From Pseudomonadota bacterium (lineage in GTDB: Bacteria > Pseudomonadota > Gammaproteobacteria > Pseudomonadales > Pseudomonadaceae): a DNA stretch of 64,000 bases. The translations under genes and the position numbers were made by a program. The notes below the pieces were generated by a model that saw only the letters and a program-made list of their open reading frames with translations, did not search any database and was not told where the DNA came from. The stretch lies in the NCBI GenBank assembly GCA_023431055.1, contig JAEYXX010000170.1:1-64000 (forward strand), given 5' to 3'. This document shows, piece by piece, positions 8,856 to 16,775 of the stretch (position 1 is its first letter; each line of letters opens with the position of its first letter).

Positions 8856-9413
8856 ATGAGCAAGACCTACAACGTCGCCGTATTGGTCGGTAGCCTGCGC
8901 AAGGCCTCCATCAACCGCAAGCTGGCCCTGGCGCTGGCCGACCTGGCGCCCGCCTCGTTGAATCTGGAGATCCTCGAGATCGGCGACCTGCCGCTGTACA
9001 ACGAAGACGCCGACAGCGATACCGCGCCGGCCTCCTACGCGCCCTTTCGCAGCAAGCTCAAGGCCGCCGACGCCGTGCTGTTCGTCACCCCGGAATACAA
9101 CCGCTCGATCCCCGGCGCGATGAAGAACGCCATCGACGTCGGCTCACGCCCCTACGGCCAGAGCGGCTTCAGCGGCAAGCCGGGGGCGGTGCTCAGCGCC
9201 TCGCCCGGCGCCATCGGCGGTTTCGGCGCCAACCATCACCTGCGCCAATGCCTGGTGTTCCTCGATGTGTATGTGCTGCAGCAGCCGGAGGCCTACCTCG
9301 GCGGTGCCGGCAACTTCTTCGACGAGAACGGCGCGCTCAGCGACGGCATCAAGCCGTTCCTGCAGAAGTTCATCGACGCTTACGCCGACTGGGTGGCCAA
9401 GCACGCAGGCTGA
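8856..9413 (+). CDS. NAD(P)H-dependent FMN reductase / quinone reductase (ChrR-like)
   Basis: The product is 185 residues with a flavodoxin-like fold. It shows the phosphate-binding loop VGSLRKASINRKLA near the N terminus and PEYNRSIPGAMKNAIDVGSRP in the middle, both hallmarks of NADPH-dependent FMN reductases related to ChrR and YieF. These enzymes reduce quinones, chromate and other electrophiles by obligate two-electron transfer. The ATG at 8856 follows AGAGGAAC; a longer frame exists but lacks a better start. It stands about 70 bp after the molybdoenzyme gene and may share its transcript. Confidence 0.92.
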   Translation: MSKTYNVAVLVGSLRKASINRKLALALADLAPASLNLEILEIGDLPLYNEDADSDTAPASYAPFRSKLKAADAVLFVTPEYNRSIPGAMKNAIDVGSRPYGQSGFSGKPGAVLSASPGAIGGFGANHHLRQCLVFLDVYVLQQPEAYLGGAGNFFDENGALSDGIKPFLQKFIDAYADWVAKHAG

Positions 9414-9421
9414 AGTCGCAG

Positions 9422-9451
9422 AAAAAACGCCCCGTCGGTAGACCGGGGCGT
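9422..9451 (-). terminator. Terminator of the MOSC / aminotransferase-like / GATase-like operon
   Basis: ACGCCCCG (9427-9434) pairs with CGGGGCGT (9444-9451). On the minus strand the hairpin is followed by a run of six T (A residues at 9422-9427 on the plus strand), as expected for the operon ending at 9475. On the plus strand no T run follows, although the hairpin may still protect the FMN reductase mRNA end. Confidence 0.85.
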
Positions 9452-9474
9452 GCGACAGGCTCGCCAAAGGGTGT

Positions 9475-10179
9475 TCAGGTCATGTGGGCGTGGGCACCCG
9501 TGAGGTAATCGAGCAGACGGAACAGGGTGGCGTTGGCTGATGCGGCATGTGGCGCACCGTCACGAATGCTCGCGCGATCCTGCACCTCGCCCGGTAGAGC
9601 GAGATCGGCCGAGGCCTGCTGCAGGCGCTGATCGAGACTTCCGGCATCGCTTTCCAGCTGGCAGAGCAAACCGATGGCTCGCTCCTGCCAGACGAAACCC
9701 TGCAAGGCCGCAGCCGCCGAGCCGTACAGGGCGATGGCGCCGTGCGGCAGGCTGCAGCTTTCACGCTGCCAGTGCAGCGCCAGCAGACGCTGCGGCAGCA
9801 TGCGGCCAAGCGGCGACTGGCGCGATTGCGGGTCCTTTTCCAGTTGCCACCAGCCAACTCGCGCAGCCTGCGAGCCACCCGCGTTACGTGCGCCCAGAGC
9901 TTCGGCCAGGAGCAAGGCACCCAGCCCGCTGCCAAACACCCGCTTGCGCGCCATCAGCGACTGGTGAATCAGGCACTTCTCCGCGCCCATCCAGCCGTGC
10001 TCGCGCTCGTCGTGCACGCTCAGCGAACCGTCGAGCAACAGCAGTAGCTCGAAATCCTCCAGGCTCGGCAAGGGCTCACCTGCGTATACCCGGTGCCAGC
10101 TGACCTGATGCTCGCCAAGCCACCGTTGCATTGCCGCAGGGCCTATACCCGCGTCGTGCTGAATCAGCGCAATACGCAT
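9475..10179 (-). CDS. Class I glutamine amidotransferase-like protein lacking the catalytic triad
   Basis: This 234-residue protein has the GATase1 fold pattern (LLLLDGSLSVHDEREHGWMGAEK, FGSGLGALLLAEALGA, LHWQRESCSLPHGAIALYGS). In active GMP-synthase-like amidotransferases the second block reads GxCxGxQ, the third contains HWHGD and a later block QFHPE. Here the nucleophilic Cys is replaced (GSGLGAL), the HWH motif reads HWQ, and the final His/Glu region reads CQLESD. It therefore looks like a pseudoenzyme. Its ATG overlaps the stop of the aminotransferase-like gene by one base (TGATG), indicating translational coupling. A terminator follows at 9422-9451. Function unknown. Confidence 0.82.
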   Translation of the reverse strand: MRIALIQHDAGIGPAAMQRWLGEHQVSWHRVYAGEPLPSLEDFELLLLLDGSLSVHDEREHGWMGAEKCLIHQSLMARKRVFGSGLGALLLAEALGARNAGGSQAARVGWWQLEKDPQSRQSPLGRMLPQRLLALHWQRESCSLPHGAIALYGSAAAALQGFVWQERAIGLLCQLESDAGSLDQRLQQASADLALPGEVQDRASIRDGAPHAASANATLFRLLDYLTGAHAHMT

Positions 10180-11321
10180 CAGGCCACCTCCTCGCAGCGT
10201 TGCTCGACGCGCTGCAATGCTCGGTCCAGGCGACGCAGCATTTCCTCGACGTTGCCATGGCTCACCGTCAGCGCTGGCGACAGGCAGAGGCAGTCACTGC
10301 GCGCGACGCCGAGCAGCAACCCTTGCTCACGCGCGGCACGCTGCACCACATGCGCCGGCAGGCCGATCAGGGGCAAGCCAAGCAACAGGCCGTGGCCGCG
10401 CAGCGAGCCATGGCCATGCCGTCGCGACAATCGCGCCAGGCCCTCGCGCAAATGCTCGCTGACGTCGCGCACCTGGCTGAAGAAACTGCCTTCGAGCACA
10501 GCACCAAGCACCGCAACACCGGCAACCGTCAGCAACGCTTCGGCCGGGCAGGCGGGCAGCAAGGCTGCAGACGCCTCGGCGACTCGCCCACGCGCCAGCA
10601 CGGCAGCCAGGGGCATGCCGCCGCCGAGCGCGCCGCCAAGGGTCAATAGGTCGGCGCGCACGCCGTACAGCTCCTCGGCCAGCAGCGCGCCACAACGTCC
10701 CATACCGCTGCCAGTCTCATCGAGGATCAATACGGCGCCCTGCTCGCGGCAAAGCCGCTGCGCACCTTGCAGGTATTCCAGCGTCGCCGGTACCACACCG
10801 GCAGCCTGTTGCACCGGCTCGAGCAATACGGCGGCGCAACGCAGATCGACCACGGCGGCCAGGGCCTCGAGATCGTTGAACGGCACCCGCACTACCCGCT
10901 TCGCCACCGGATGAAGCGGCAAGGCGAGGTGGCTGCCATCGAGCAACACCAGGGTGTCGGCCGCGGGCTTCTGCTGCACCGCTGCCTGCAGCGCCAGGTG
11001 CACGGCCAGCGCGTTGGCCTGCGCGGCGTCGCTGCAGAACGCCGCCTGCTCGCTGCCGGTGGCCTGGCACAGACGTGAAGCCAGTTTGAGCTGCCCACGG
11101 CTGCACTGCTCGCGCCCCGGGCTGATCAACTGCTCGGCCTGGCGGCGCAGGGCATCCAGCAGCAGGGTCGGGCTATGGCCCAGGCTGTTGCCTCCCTGCC
11201 CCTGGTCGAAATCCAGATAGGCGCGGCCGTCGGCGTCCCACAGCCAGGAGCCCTGGCCGCGCACGAACAGCGGTGCAGCGTGCTCGCCCATCAGTTGCAG
11301 CCTTGCCATGCCATCACGCAT
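10179..11321 (-). CDS. Class III aminotransferase-like protein without the PLP lysine
   Basis: The 380-residue frame from the ATG at 11321 follows the fold-type I, class III aminotransferase pattern: WLWDADGRAYLDF at the N terminus, VLILDETGSGMGRCG with the PLP-pyridine Asp, then LLTLGGALGGGMPLAAVLARG. In active members the last motif has lysine (for example TTAKALGGGFP in ArgD); here the aligned position is glycine, and the downstream T-x-GGNP phosphate-binding block is also missing. It is unlikely to form the usual internal aldimine. The start overlaps the MOSC gene by eight bases and the end overlaps the GATase-like gene, so the three are one coupled unit. A longer upstream frame exists but lies within the MOSC gene. 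Confidence 0.85.
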   Translation of the reverse strand: MRDGMARLQLMGEHAAPLFVRGQGSWLWDADGRAYLDFDQGQGGNSLGHSPTLLLDALRRQAEQLISPGREQCSRGQLKLASRLCQATGSEQAAFCSDAAQANALAVHLALQAAVQQKPAADTLVLLDGSHLALPLHPVAKRVVRVPFNDLEALAAVVDLRCAAVLLEPVQQAAGVVPATLEYLQGAQRLCREQGAVLILDETGSGMGRCGALLAEELYGVRADLLTLGGALGGGMPLAAVLARGRVAEASAALLPACPAEALLTVAGVAVLGAVLEGSFFSQVRDVSEHLREGLARLSRRHGHGSLRGHGLLLGLPLIGLPAHVVQRAAREQGLLLGVARSDCLCLSPALTVSHGNVEEMLRRLDRALQRVEQRCEEVA

Positions 11322-12033
11322 AACGACGCTCCACCTCGGCGACGGCGCCCTCCAGCGGCAGGCCGAGCAGACGCGCCGACCAGTTCTCCAGGCGGCCGCT
11401 GCGCAGACGTTGCGCGGCGATTTCACGCCAGCGAGCCGATAGCGCCGGGCACAACTGCAACTGCTGCAGGCCGGCTCGCTCCATGGGCGAGTGATAGAAA
11501 TGCTGCAAGGCCCGCGCCACGCTCAGGCTGGGATAGCTGCGCTGCACCAGCTCGAATGGCAGCTCGGCACTGACGAAACCCGGCTTGAGCACACGATAGA
11601 ACCAGCCGCAGCGACCACTGTCCTGGACCACCTGCGCCAGCTCCGGGTGCAGCCCCTGGCGGCTGAGGCGATAGCAGGGCGAGCGCGGCTGGCTGACCTG
11701 CAGCAGCACGTCGCCCCACCGAAACACATCGCCAATGCACACCTGTGCCTCGGTCAGCCCGTGGCTGGAGAGATTCTCGCCGAAGCTGGGCCGTGACCAG
11801 TCCAGCTGCGGGTACAGCGCTTGCCAGTGCTCATAGTGTTCCGCCGGGTAGTGGTGCAGGGCGCGCTCGGGCCCGCCGTGGAAGCGCGCATCGCCTTGCT
11901 CGTCCTGGCCGAGGCCCTGCGGCCACAGCCAAAGGCGGTGATCGACCCGCTGCTTGCGTTGCGCGACACTGAGCCCACCGCCAATTTCTTCGGCTTTACC
12001 TATGAATACACCTTGAATCTCGACCTGCTTCAC
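11314..12033 (-). CDS. MOSC domain protein, YiiM-like
   Basis: The 239-residue product contains the MOSC core of YiiM-type proteins: GDARFHGGPERALHHYP near residue 50 and VSQPRSPCYRLS with the conserved cysteine expected to ligate molybdenum cofactor. E. coli YiiM reduces N-hydroxylated purines, using Moco without a partner domain. The start is a GTG at 12033. It is the first gene of a three-gene minus-strand unit and overlaps the next start by eight bases. A LysR gene diverges from it, with about 100 bp of shared intergenic space. Confidence 0.87.
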   Translation of the reverse strand: MKQVEIQGVFIGKAEEIGGGLSVAQRKQRVDHRLWLWPQGLGQDEQGDARFHGGPERALHHYPAEHYEHWQALYPQLDWSRPSFGENLSSHGLTEAQVCIGDVFRWGDVLLQVSQPRSPCYRLSRQGLHPELAQVVQDSGRCGWFYRVLKPGFVSAELPFELVQRSYPSLSVARALQHFYHSPMERAGLQQLQLCPALSARWREIAAQRLRSGRLENWSARLLGLPLEGAVAEVERRYA

Positions 12034-12135
12034 CGACCGCTCCGGCCTTATCAGCTGTTGATCATGCCGCTAGACTAGGGAGCTTCGGGCCATTTTGACA
12101 TTTCGATTTCCCTGCTTGATTCATAATTGAAACTT

Positions 12136-13023
12136 ATGGATTTTCGTCAGCTTCGCTATTTCGTTGCGCTCTACGAGGAAGGCCATGTCGGTCGCGCCGC
12201 CGAACGCCTGAGCATTTCCCAGCCGGCGCTGTCGCAGCAGATCCGCCAACTGGAAGGCGATCTGGATGTCGGCCTGTTCCAGCGCAGCGGCCGGCGCCTG
12301 CTGCCAACACTGGCCGCACACACCCTGTACAACCACGCCGTACCCTTGCTCGACGGCATGGAACGCGCACGCGAGGCACTGCGCAGCTTCCGCGGACCAG
12401 GGCCACGCAGCCTGTCCATCGGTGTACTGCAGACGGTCAACGCCAGCCTGGTGCCGCTACTGCTGGAACGCTTGCAGCAGGCGCAGCCGCAGCTGGTGGT
12501 CAAGCTCTACGAACTCTCGGGCGTGGACATCGAGCGGCGCCTGCTCAGCGGCGGCCTGGACATTGGCATCGGCTTCCTGCCGCCGCGTCAGCCGGGCTTG
12601 CATAGCCTGGCGCTATACGAGGACGAGTTGCAGCTGGTGGTGCCGGAGAACCATCCCCTGCGCGAGTTTCGCAAGGTGTCGCTGAGCCAGGCCGCGGAGC
12701 TGCCGATGTTGCTGCTCGGCGAGGAGTTTCGCATCCGCCAGATCTGGCAGGAGCAGCTCGCCCTGCTCGGCCGGAGGCCGCAGGTGCAGGCGGAGCTGAA
12801 CCACATGAACGGCATTCTCGACAGCCTGCCGCACACCACTCTGGCCAGCGTGCTGCCCGGGCGCGCCAGGCAGATGCATGCCCATCATGGCCTGCTCTGG
12901 AAGCCCCTGAGCGAGCCACGCATCCCGCTGCAGATCGGCCTGGTGTATCGCGACGCACAGCGCCAGCAGGCGATGATCGACCTGTTGCGCAGTGCGCTCG
13001 ACGGCGCCTGGGAAACACCCTGA
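12136..13023 (+). CDS. LysR family transcriptional regulator (CynR-like)
   Basis: This 295-residue regulator has the LysR winged helix at the N terminus (MDFRQLRYFVALYEEGHVGRAAERLSISQP, quoted in part as residues 1-18 and on) and a type 2 periplasmic-binding-like effector domain from about residue 90. The ATG at 12136 is preferred to a TTG three codons upstream because it begins directly with the conserved helix. It is transcribed divergently from the MOSC operon, the usual LysR arrangement, so that operon is the most likely target; this is an inference from position. Effector unknown. Confidence 0.9.
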   Translation: MDFRQLRYFVALYEEGHVGRAAERLSISQPALSQQIRQLEGDLDVGLFQRSGRRLLPTLAAHTLYNHAVPLLDGMERAREALRSFRGPGPRSLSIGVLQTVNASLVPLLLERLQQAQPQLVVKLYELSGVDIERRLLSGGLDIGIGFLPPRQPGLHSLALYEDELQLVVPENHPLREFRKVSLSQAAELPMLLLGEEFRIRQIWQEQLALLGRRPQVQAELNHMNGILDSLPHTTLASVLPGRARQMHAHHGLLWKPLSEPRIPLQIGLVYRDAQRQQAMIDLLRSALDGAWETP

Positions 13024-13077
13024 CGCGAGCCAAAATTGCCGATATGGCCTGATCAGCGGCCTGAATGACACTGGCCG

Positions 13078-13095
13078 CTAGACCGACTGGTCTAG
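13078..13095. promoter_or_regulatory. TetR-type operator palindrome
   Basis: CTAGACC-GACT-GGTCTAG is a perfect inverted repeat with a four-base spacer, centred about 21 bp upstream of the TetR-family start at 13108. TAGACC-N4-GGTCTA is the operator form known for NemR and related TetR repressors. Position and symmetry indicate autorepression of the TetR-hydrolase operon. Confidence 0.85.
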
Positions 13096-13107
13096 ATAAT
13101 CCAGGGC

Positions 13108-13689
13108 ATGACCAAGACCACTCGCGACAAACTGATCGACGCCATGATCGATGCCCTGCAGCGCAAGGGCCTGCACGGCGTCGGCCTGAACGAACTGCTG
13201 GCCACCGCCGGAGCGCCCAAGGGCAGCCTTTACCACCACTTTCCCGGTGGCAAGACCGAGCTCGCCGTGGCGGCCATCGAACGCGTCGGCCAGCGCGCCG
13301 AGCAGGCTTTCGCCGCGCTCTTCGCGCAGCAGCCCGACCCGCTCGAGGCACTGAGCACCTGGCTGCAGAGCGCGCTTGGCCAGCTGCAGAACAGCGCGTT
13401 CGAACGCGGTTGCCCACTGGCCGCCATCGCCCTGGAAAGCACCCCCGACGATCAGCAGATTCGCGCAGCCCTGGCCAATGCCTTCGTGGTCATTCGCCAG
13501 GCGCTGCAGCAGCAGTTGCAACGCCATGGTTATCCACAGCCGCAAGGCCTAGCTGCCCTGTTCGTCGCGCTCTACGAAGGCGGCCTGCTGCAGGCGCGCG
13601 TCGCCGGCAGCAGCGAACCGCTGAAACAGGCCGTGACCACCCTGCTCCACTTCATCCGCCAGCATCGCACGGAGTCCCTGTCGCCATGA
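13108..13689 (+). CDS. TetR family transcriptional repressor
   Basis: The 193-residue product has the TetR DNA-binding helices in the first 55 residues (DKLIDAMIDALQRKGLHGVG, NELLATAGAPKGSLYHHFPG) and a C-terminal ligand-binding domain of the LmrA/YxaF type. A perfect 18-bp palindrome lies 12 bp before its start and is the probable self-operator. Its stop overlaps the start of an alpha/beta hydrolase gene (ATGA), so repressor and hydrolase are co-transcribed and the inducer may be a substrate of the hydrolase. Inducer not deducible. Confidence 0.92.
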   Translation: MTKTTRDKLIDAMIDALQRKGLHGVGLNELLATAGAPKGSLYHHFPGGKTELAVAAIERVGQRAEQAFAALFAQQPDPLEALSTWLQSALGQLQNSAFERGCPLAAIALESTPDDQQIRAALANAFVVIRQALQQQLQRHGYPQPQGLAALFVALYEGGLLQARVAGSSEPLKQAVTTLLHFIRQHRTESLSP

Positions 13690-14564
13690 CCACGCCCATT
13701 CGCCGCGAAACCCAGCCTCTGCTGGCCCTCGACGACTATCCGCTGGCCGCCACGCGCTATCACGCCGAGCGCCCCCAGGCGCAGTTGCTGATCGCCGGCG
13801 CCACCGGTGTGCCGCAAGGCTTCTACCGGCGCTTCGCAGAACATGCCGCCAGCCGCGGCTTCAACACCCTGACCCTGGACTACCGTGGCATCGGCCAATC
13901 CAGGCCGGACAGCCTGCGTGGTTTCGAGATGGAGTATCTGGACTGGGCCAATCTTGACCTCGCCGCGGCAGTGGATCAGCACCGGCACGCCGAGCGTCCG
14001 CTGTTCATGATCGGTCATTCGTTCGGCGGCCACGCCTTCGGCCTGCTGCCCAACCATGATCAGGTCGCCGGCTTCTACACCTTCGGCACGGGCGCCGGCT
14101 GGCATGGCTGGATGCCGAAAAGCGAACAATTGCGCGTGCTGGCCATGTGGCGCGTGATAGGCCCGCTGATCACGCGCTCCAAGGGCTACCTGGCGTGGAG
14201 CAAACTGGGCATGGGCGAGGATCTGCCGCTGGGCGTCTACCGTCAGTGGAAGCGCTGGTGCCGCTTCCCCCGCTACTTCTTCGACGACCCGCAGATGCCG
14301 GGGCTGGCCGAGCGTTTCGCGCAGGTGAGCACGCCCATCGTGGCGCTCAACACGCTGGACGATCTGTGGGCACCGCCCGCCTCACGCGATGCCTTCATGG
14401 CCGCCTACGTCAACGCGCCCTATCAGGCACGCACGGTCGATTCGCAGGCCGAGGGCCTGGGCAATATCGGGCATATGGGTTATTTCCGCCCTGCGGCGCA
14501 GCGGCTGTGGGACGAGACGCTGGACTGGTTCGAGCGGCTGCACGCCGAGCGCCGCGCGGCCTGA
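13686..14564 (+). CDS. Alpha/beta hydrolase
   Basis: This 292-residue protein has an alpha/beta hydrolase fold, with the strand-turn LTLDYRGIGQSRP and the nucleophile elbow GHSFGG (catalytic Ser) near residue 110. The base region near the C terminus contains DDLW and the probable catalytic His in GNIGHMGYF. The start ATG overlaps the TetR stop as ATGA, giving translational coupling. It is cytoplasmic, with no signal peptide. The substrate is not apparent; the operon layout suggests a compound sensed by the adjoining repressor. Confidence 0.9.
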   Translation: MTTPIRRETQPLLALDDYPLAATRYHAERPQAQLLIAGATGVPQGFYRRFAEHAASRGFNTLTLDYRGIGQSRPDSLRGFEMEYLDWANLDLAAAVDQHRHAERPLFMIGHSFGGHAFGLLPNHDQVAGFYTFGTGAGWHGWMPKSEQLRVLAMWRVIGPLITRSKGYLAWSKLGMGEDLPLGVYRQWKRWCRFPRYFFDDPQMPGLAERFAQVSTPIVALNTLDDLWAPPASRDAFMAAYVNAPYQARTVDSQAEGLGNIGHMGYFRPAAQRLWDETLDWFERLHAERRAA

Positions 14565-14568
14565 CCTC

Positions 14569-14632
14569 GTAGGGTGCGCTACGCGCACCAGCCAAGGCGG
14601 GCACAGGCATCGGTGCGCGCGGCGCACCCTAC
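14569..14632. repeat. REP-like inverted repeat, GTAGGGTGCGC family
   Basis: GTAGGGTGCGC at 14569-14579 is matched by GCGCACCCTAC at 14622-14632, with nested GCGCACCA/GGTGCGC arms inside. It lies between the convergent hydrolase and phoX genes and may act as a bidirectional transcript end; there is no T run. Confidence 0.75.
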
Positions 14633-14659
14633 GGAGAGGCTGCGTCGCTGCAGCAGCGA

Positions 14660-16615
14660 TCAGCTGCCGATCACTCCGCCGTCGAGGCGGGTCACCAGCA
14701 CGGTGGTCGAGCGCGGGCGGCTGCGGCCATCGCTGGCCGGGTAGCTGAGGCTCGGGTGCTGGATATTGGCCCACATCGCCTTGCCGTCCGGGCTCCAGGC
14801 CAGGCCGGTGATCTCGCAGCCGCGCGGGCCGACCATGAAGCGGCGCACCTCGCGGGTAGCGGGGTCGGCGCAGAGCATCATGTTGCAACCCATGCCCTGC
14901 ATCGGCGCCTCTTCGTCGTCGTAGTCGGTCTGGATCCACAGCCGCCCGGCGGCGTCGAAGGCCAGACCGTCCGGCGAGGAGAAGATGTCACCGTTGACGG
15001 TGCCGGTGAGGTTGGCCGGCATCGTCTCACCGCCAGCAGTCCGCGCGCCCCTGGCCTCGCCGGCCAGGAGGAACAGCTCCCAGGTGAAGGCGGTGGCGGT
15101 CGGGTCGCTACCCTGCTCATTGAAACGCAGGATCTGCCCGTGCAGGTTGTGCGGACGCGGGTTGGCGGCGTCCGTGGGCTGCTTGTCGCCACGGCCGTCG
15201 TTGTTGGTCAGGGCGACATAGACCTCGCGGGTGCCGGGGTGCACCGTCGCCCACTCGGGGCGATCCATCGGCGTGGCGCCGGCGCGGTCGGCGGCGGCGC
15301 GGGCGTTGAGCAGCACCTCGGCCTGACTGGCAAAACCGTGCTCGGCGCTCAGGCCGTTCTGCCCGTGAACCAGGGCCAGCCACTGGCCGCTGCCGTCGGC
15401 ATCGAAACGCGCGGCATACAGCGTGCCTTCGTCCAGCAGATCGCGGTTGGCCCGTGGATTGGCGGCGTCGAAGCGCCCACTCGGGACGAACTTGTAGACG
15501 TACTCGCCGCGGGCGTCGTCGCCAGAATAGAAGGCCATGCGCCCGTCCTCGCCGAGCGCCAGCGCCGCGCACTCGCGGCTGAAGCGGCCGAAGGCGGTGC
15601 GCTTGATCGGCTGCGCACTGGGGTCGAAGGGGTCGATCTCCACCACCCAGCCGAAACGGTGCGGCTCGTTGACGTGCCCGCCGTGGGGCTGGTCGGCATA
15701 GGGCGTGGCGTCGAAGCGCGCGTCGGCGGTTTCCCAGGCGTAGTTCTTGCTGGTGCCCTCGGTGGCCAGGCCGTAGCGCTTGTGCGACACACGGCGCTCA
15801 TAATCCTGTTGGTCGCGATTGATGAAGTAGTTGTGCCAGTTCTCCTCGCAGGTGAGGAAGGTGCCCCAGGGCGTAACGCCGGTGGCGCAGTTGTTCAGGG
15901 TGCCGAGCACCGTCAGGCCCTCGGGATCGCTGGCGGTCTTCATCATCTCCAGCCCGGCCAGCGGCCCGGCCAGGCGCATTGGCGTGAGCATGCTGATGCG
16001 TCGGTTGTAGGGCGAATCCATGACTCTGTGCCATTGGCCGTCCGAGCCTTTTCTCACCTCGATCACCGAAACGCCATGGGCGGCCTGCTCCTTGCGCACC
16101 TCGTCCAGCGGGCGCGGTCGGCTCTGGTCGATCACCCCGGACGGATGCAACGGCGGGTTGACGTACTCGTGGTTCATCACCAGCAGGCCACGATCCTCTT
16201 CGCCCTCGAAGGCGAAAAAATTCATGCCGTCATGGTTGTCGCCCGCCTGCTTGAGCTGGGCCTGCCAGTCGTCGCTGGCGTCCGGACGCCAGTCCGTCGC
16301 GCCAGGCTCCACCGCATCACCCCAGGAGAAGAACGGCACGGCGCGGTAGCCCGGTGGCACCAGTACCTGGTCGAACTGGGGATCGAACTGCAGCGGCACG
16401 CTGGTGAAGTTCAGCAACGGGCTGGCCGACGCCTTGCTACAGGCGGCCAGGCCGCCACCAAAGAAACCCAGGGCGGCCAGGCCCAAGCCGCCCTTGAGCA
16501 GGTTGCGCCGGGTGGGGTCGATCAGCGTCGCCAGCGACGGGTTGGCGCTGGGGTTGATCGACTGGTCGTCGTGGGCTTCGAGGCGTTGGTGAAAGTCCTG
16601 CGGATCGTGCTTCAT
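14660..16615 (-). CDS. phoX: PhoX family alkaline phosphatase (DUF839), Tat-exported
   Basis: The 651-residue protein matches the PhoX phosphatase family, monomeric calcium/iron enzymes that release phosphate from organic phosphoesters outside the inner membrane. The N terminus has a twin-arginine motif (R36 R37 N L L K) followed by a hydrophobic run ending GLAAC at Cys59, so export is by Tat, possibly as a lipoprotein. Family blocks such as NHEYVNPP and GTFLTCEENWHNYF, which supply metal ligands, are intact. It is the last gene of a minus-strand series with a phytase, a TonB-dependent receptor and an energy-transducing motor, and the series is preceded by a Pho box, so phosphate-starvation control is likely. 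Confidence 0.9.
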   Translation of the reverse strand: MKHDPQDFHQRLEAHDDQSINPSANPSLATLIDPTRRNLLKGGLGLAALGFFGGGLAACSKASASPLLNFTSVPLQFDPQFDQVLVPPGYRAVPFFSWGDAVEPGATDWRPDASDDWQAQLKQAGDNHDGMNFFAFEGEEDRGLLVMNHEYVNPPLHPSGVIDQSRPRPLDEVRKEQAAHGVSVIEVRKGSDGQWHRVMDSPYNRRISMLTPMRLAGPLAGLEMMKTASDPEGLTVLGTLNNCATGVTPWGTFLTCEENWHNYFINRDQQDYERRVSHKRYGLATEGTSKNYAWETADARFDATPYADQPHGGHVNEPHRFGWVVEIDPFDPSAQPIKRTAFGRFSRECAALALGEDGRMAFYSGDDARGEYVYKFVPSGRFDAANPRANRDLLDEGTLYAARFDADGSGQWLALVHGQNGLSAEHGFASQAEVLLNARAAADRAGATPMDRPEWATVHPGTREVYVALTNNDGRGDKQPTDAANPRPHNLHGQILRFNEQGSDPTATAFTWELFLLAGEARGARTAGGETMPANLTGTVNGDIFSSPDGLAFDAAGRLWIQTDYDDEEAPMQGMGCNMMLCADPATREVRRFMVGPRGCEITGLAWSPDGKAMWANIQHPSLSYPASDGRSRPRSTTVLVTRLDGGVIGS

Positions 16616-16679
16616 CGAGCTTCTCTATGCTGGCTGGTGTTCCCGGATTGCAGCCGGGTCGGGGATACGCGGTTAAATG

Positions 16680-16722
16680 CCCCCTCTCCCTAACCCTCTC
16701 CCCAGAGGTGCGAGGGGACTGA
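16680..16722. repeat. CCCTCTCCC-type palindromic repeat
   Basis: A CCCTCTCCCTAACCCTCTCC stretch is followed by GAGGTGCGAGGGG, giving an imperfect inverted repeat of a type scattered in many proteobacterial genomes. It lies in the 160-bp gap between tonB-like and phoX and may weaken co-transcription of phoX. Confidence 0.5.
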
Positions 16723-16775
16723 TGGTGCGCACGGCGGCCGGCTGCGTATGGGCCAGGTTCCGTTGCGCTGCGTGG

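Noticed and set aside
14756-16693. 645-codon plus-strand frame opposite phoX
   Set aside because: PhoX motifs and a Tat signal are on the minus strand. The plus-strand frame has no ribosome binding site or domain.
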